Notes under the pieces: model-generated
The model's input: only the letters and a program-made list of their open reading frames with translations
What the model was told of the DNA's origin: nothing
Database searches by the model: none
Source of the DNA: JAGNEJ01 sp043757865
Lineage (GTDB): Bacteria > Verrucomicrobiota > Verrucomicrobiia > Verrucomicrobiales > V1-33
Direction of reading: 5' to 3'
Assembly: GCA_043757865.1 (NCBI GenBank)
Contig: JAYVOP010000071.1
Span: forward strand, 1-30,560
DNA length: 30,560 nt
Translations under genes and position numbers: made by a program
In this document: positions 30,423-30,560 of the stretch, piece after piece
How positions within the stretch are numbered: position 1 is the stretch's first letter
Layout: the number at the start of each line of letters is the position of its first letter

Positions 30423-30560
30423 TTACTTGCTAACCTTGGCGGTGTGCGCTCCGTGACCTTTAAAGATCCGCGTGGGGCTGAACTCACCGAGCTTGTGGCC
30501 GACCATGTTTTCCGTCACATACACACCGATAAAGTCTTTACCGTTATGCACGTTGAAGGT
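30423..30560 (-). CDS. rpsS: Ribosomal protein S19, C-terminal 45 residues (cut by window edge)
   Basis: The minus strand from 30560 reads in frame to TAA at 30423-30425 and encodes TFNVHNGKDFIGVYVTEN, MVGHKLGEFSPTRIFKGHG and AHTAKVSK. This matches the end of S19, whose hallmark is VHNG ... VTxxMVGHKLGEFxPTRxxxGH. S19 binds 16S rRNA in the head of the 30S subunit. The N-terminal half and the start lie beyond the window, presumably next to rplB. rplV, which normally follows rpsS, is absent; a terminator and a convergent delta-60 gene come instead. Confidence 0.95.
   Translation of the reverse strand, partial: TFNVHNGKDFIGVYVTENMVGHKLGEFSPTRIFKGHGAHTAKVSK

Noticed and set aside
30254..30487. 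77-codon minus-strand open frame at the right end
   Set aside because: It is out of frame with rpsS, which occupies 30423-30560, and it runs through the terminator.

Overview
The window looks like a piece of a Verrucomicrobiota chromosome (class Verrucomicrobiae is my guess). The grounds are a Planctomycete/Verrucomicrobia-type cytochrome c protein (PSCyt1-PSCyt2-PSD1), very large Calx-beta proteins, several secreted proteins ending in a DPDxDGxxNLLEYA(F/L)G module, moderately high GC, and almost no Shine-Dalgarno sequences. It mixes solitary housekeeping genes with genes for exported proteins. I see no phage, transposase, CRISPR array, tRNA or rRNA.

Layout. 1-2.5 kb: glmS (minus) with a decayed small secreted-protein gene upstream. 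2.5-3.4 kb: infC (minus), without rpmI-rplT. 3.7-7.0 kb: a plus-strand cluster of mcsA, mcsB and a mechanosensitive-channel-like gene broken by an extra TTGC unit. 7.1-17.5 kb, minus: an AsmA-like membrane-anchored protein, then a giant gene of about 2,890 codons encoding a secreted metzincin-type metalloprotease with PKD, Calx-beta and concanavalin-like domains. 17.8-23.6 kb, plus: leuB, a PSCyt1/PSCyt2/PSD1 cytochrome and thrC. 23.6-24.2 kb: trmD (minus), overlapping the thrC end. 24.3-26.7 kb: a DUF1593 protein (plus) converging on a secreted esterase (minus). 27.1-30.2 kb, plus: two secreted repeat proteins, a six-bladed NHL propeller and a delta-60 repeat protein. 30.4 kb to the right edge: the 3' end of rpsS (minus) with its own terminator.

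How the genes fit together. mcsA/mcsB form a protein-arginine phosphorylation pair that marks damaged proteins for Clp proteolysis. glmS, leuB and thrC supply cell-wall amino sugar, leucine and threonine. infC, trmD and rpsS serve translation, and each has lost at least part of its usual operon partners here. The exported proteins (protease, cytochrome, DUF1593 hydrolase, esterase, two beta-repeat proteins) suggest a polymer-degrading, surface-rich lifestyle. Three of them end in the same C-terminal module.

The most striking points are: (i) inside the giant protease gene, a Calx-beta domain and a concanavalin-like domain are interleaved at a 9-bp direct repeat exactly 1,116 bp (372 codons) apart, so rejoining the halves gives two intact domains; (ii) a (TTGC)3 tract breaks the channel gene, which two copies would repair; (iii) many starts are preceded by a C/T-rich tract where a Shine-Dalgarno would be; (iv) the S10-type ribosomal operon ends after rpsS.
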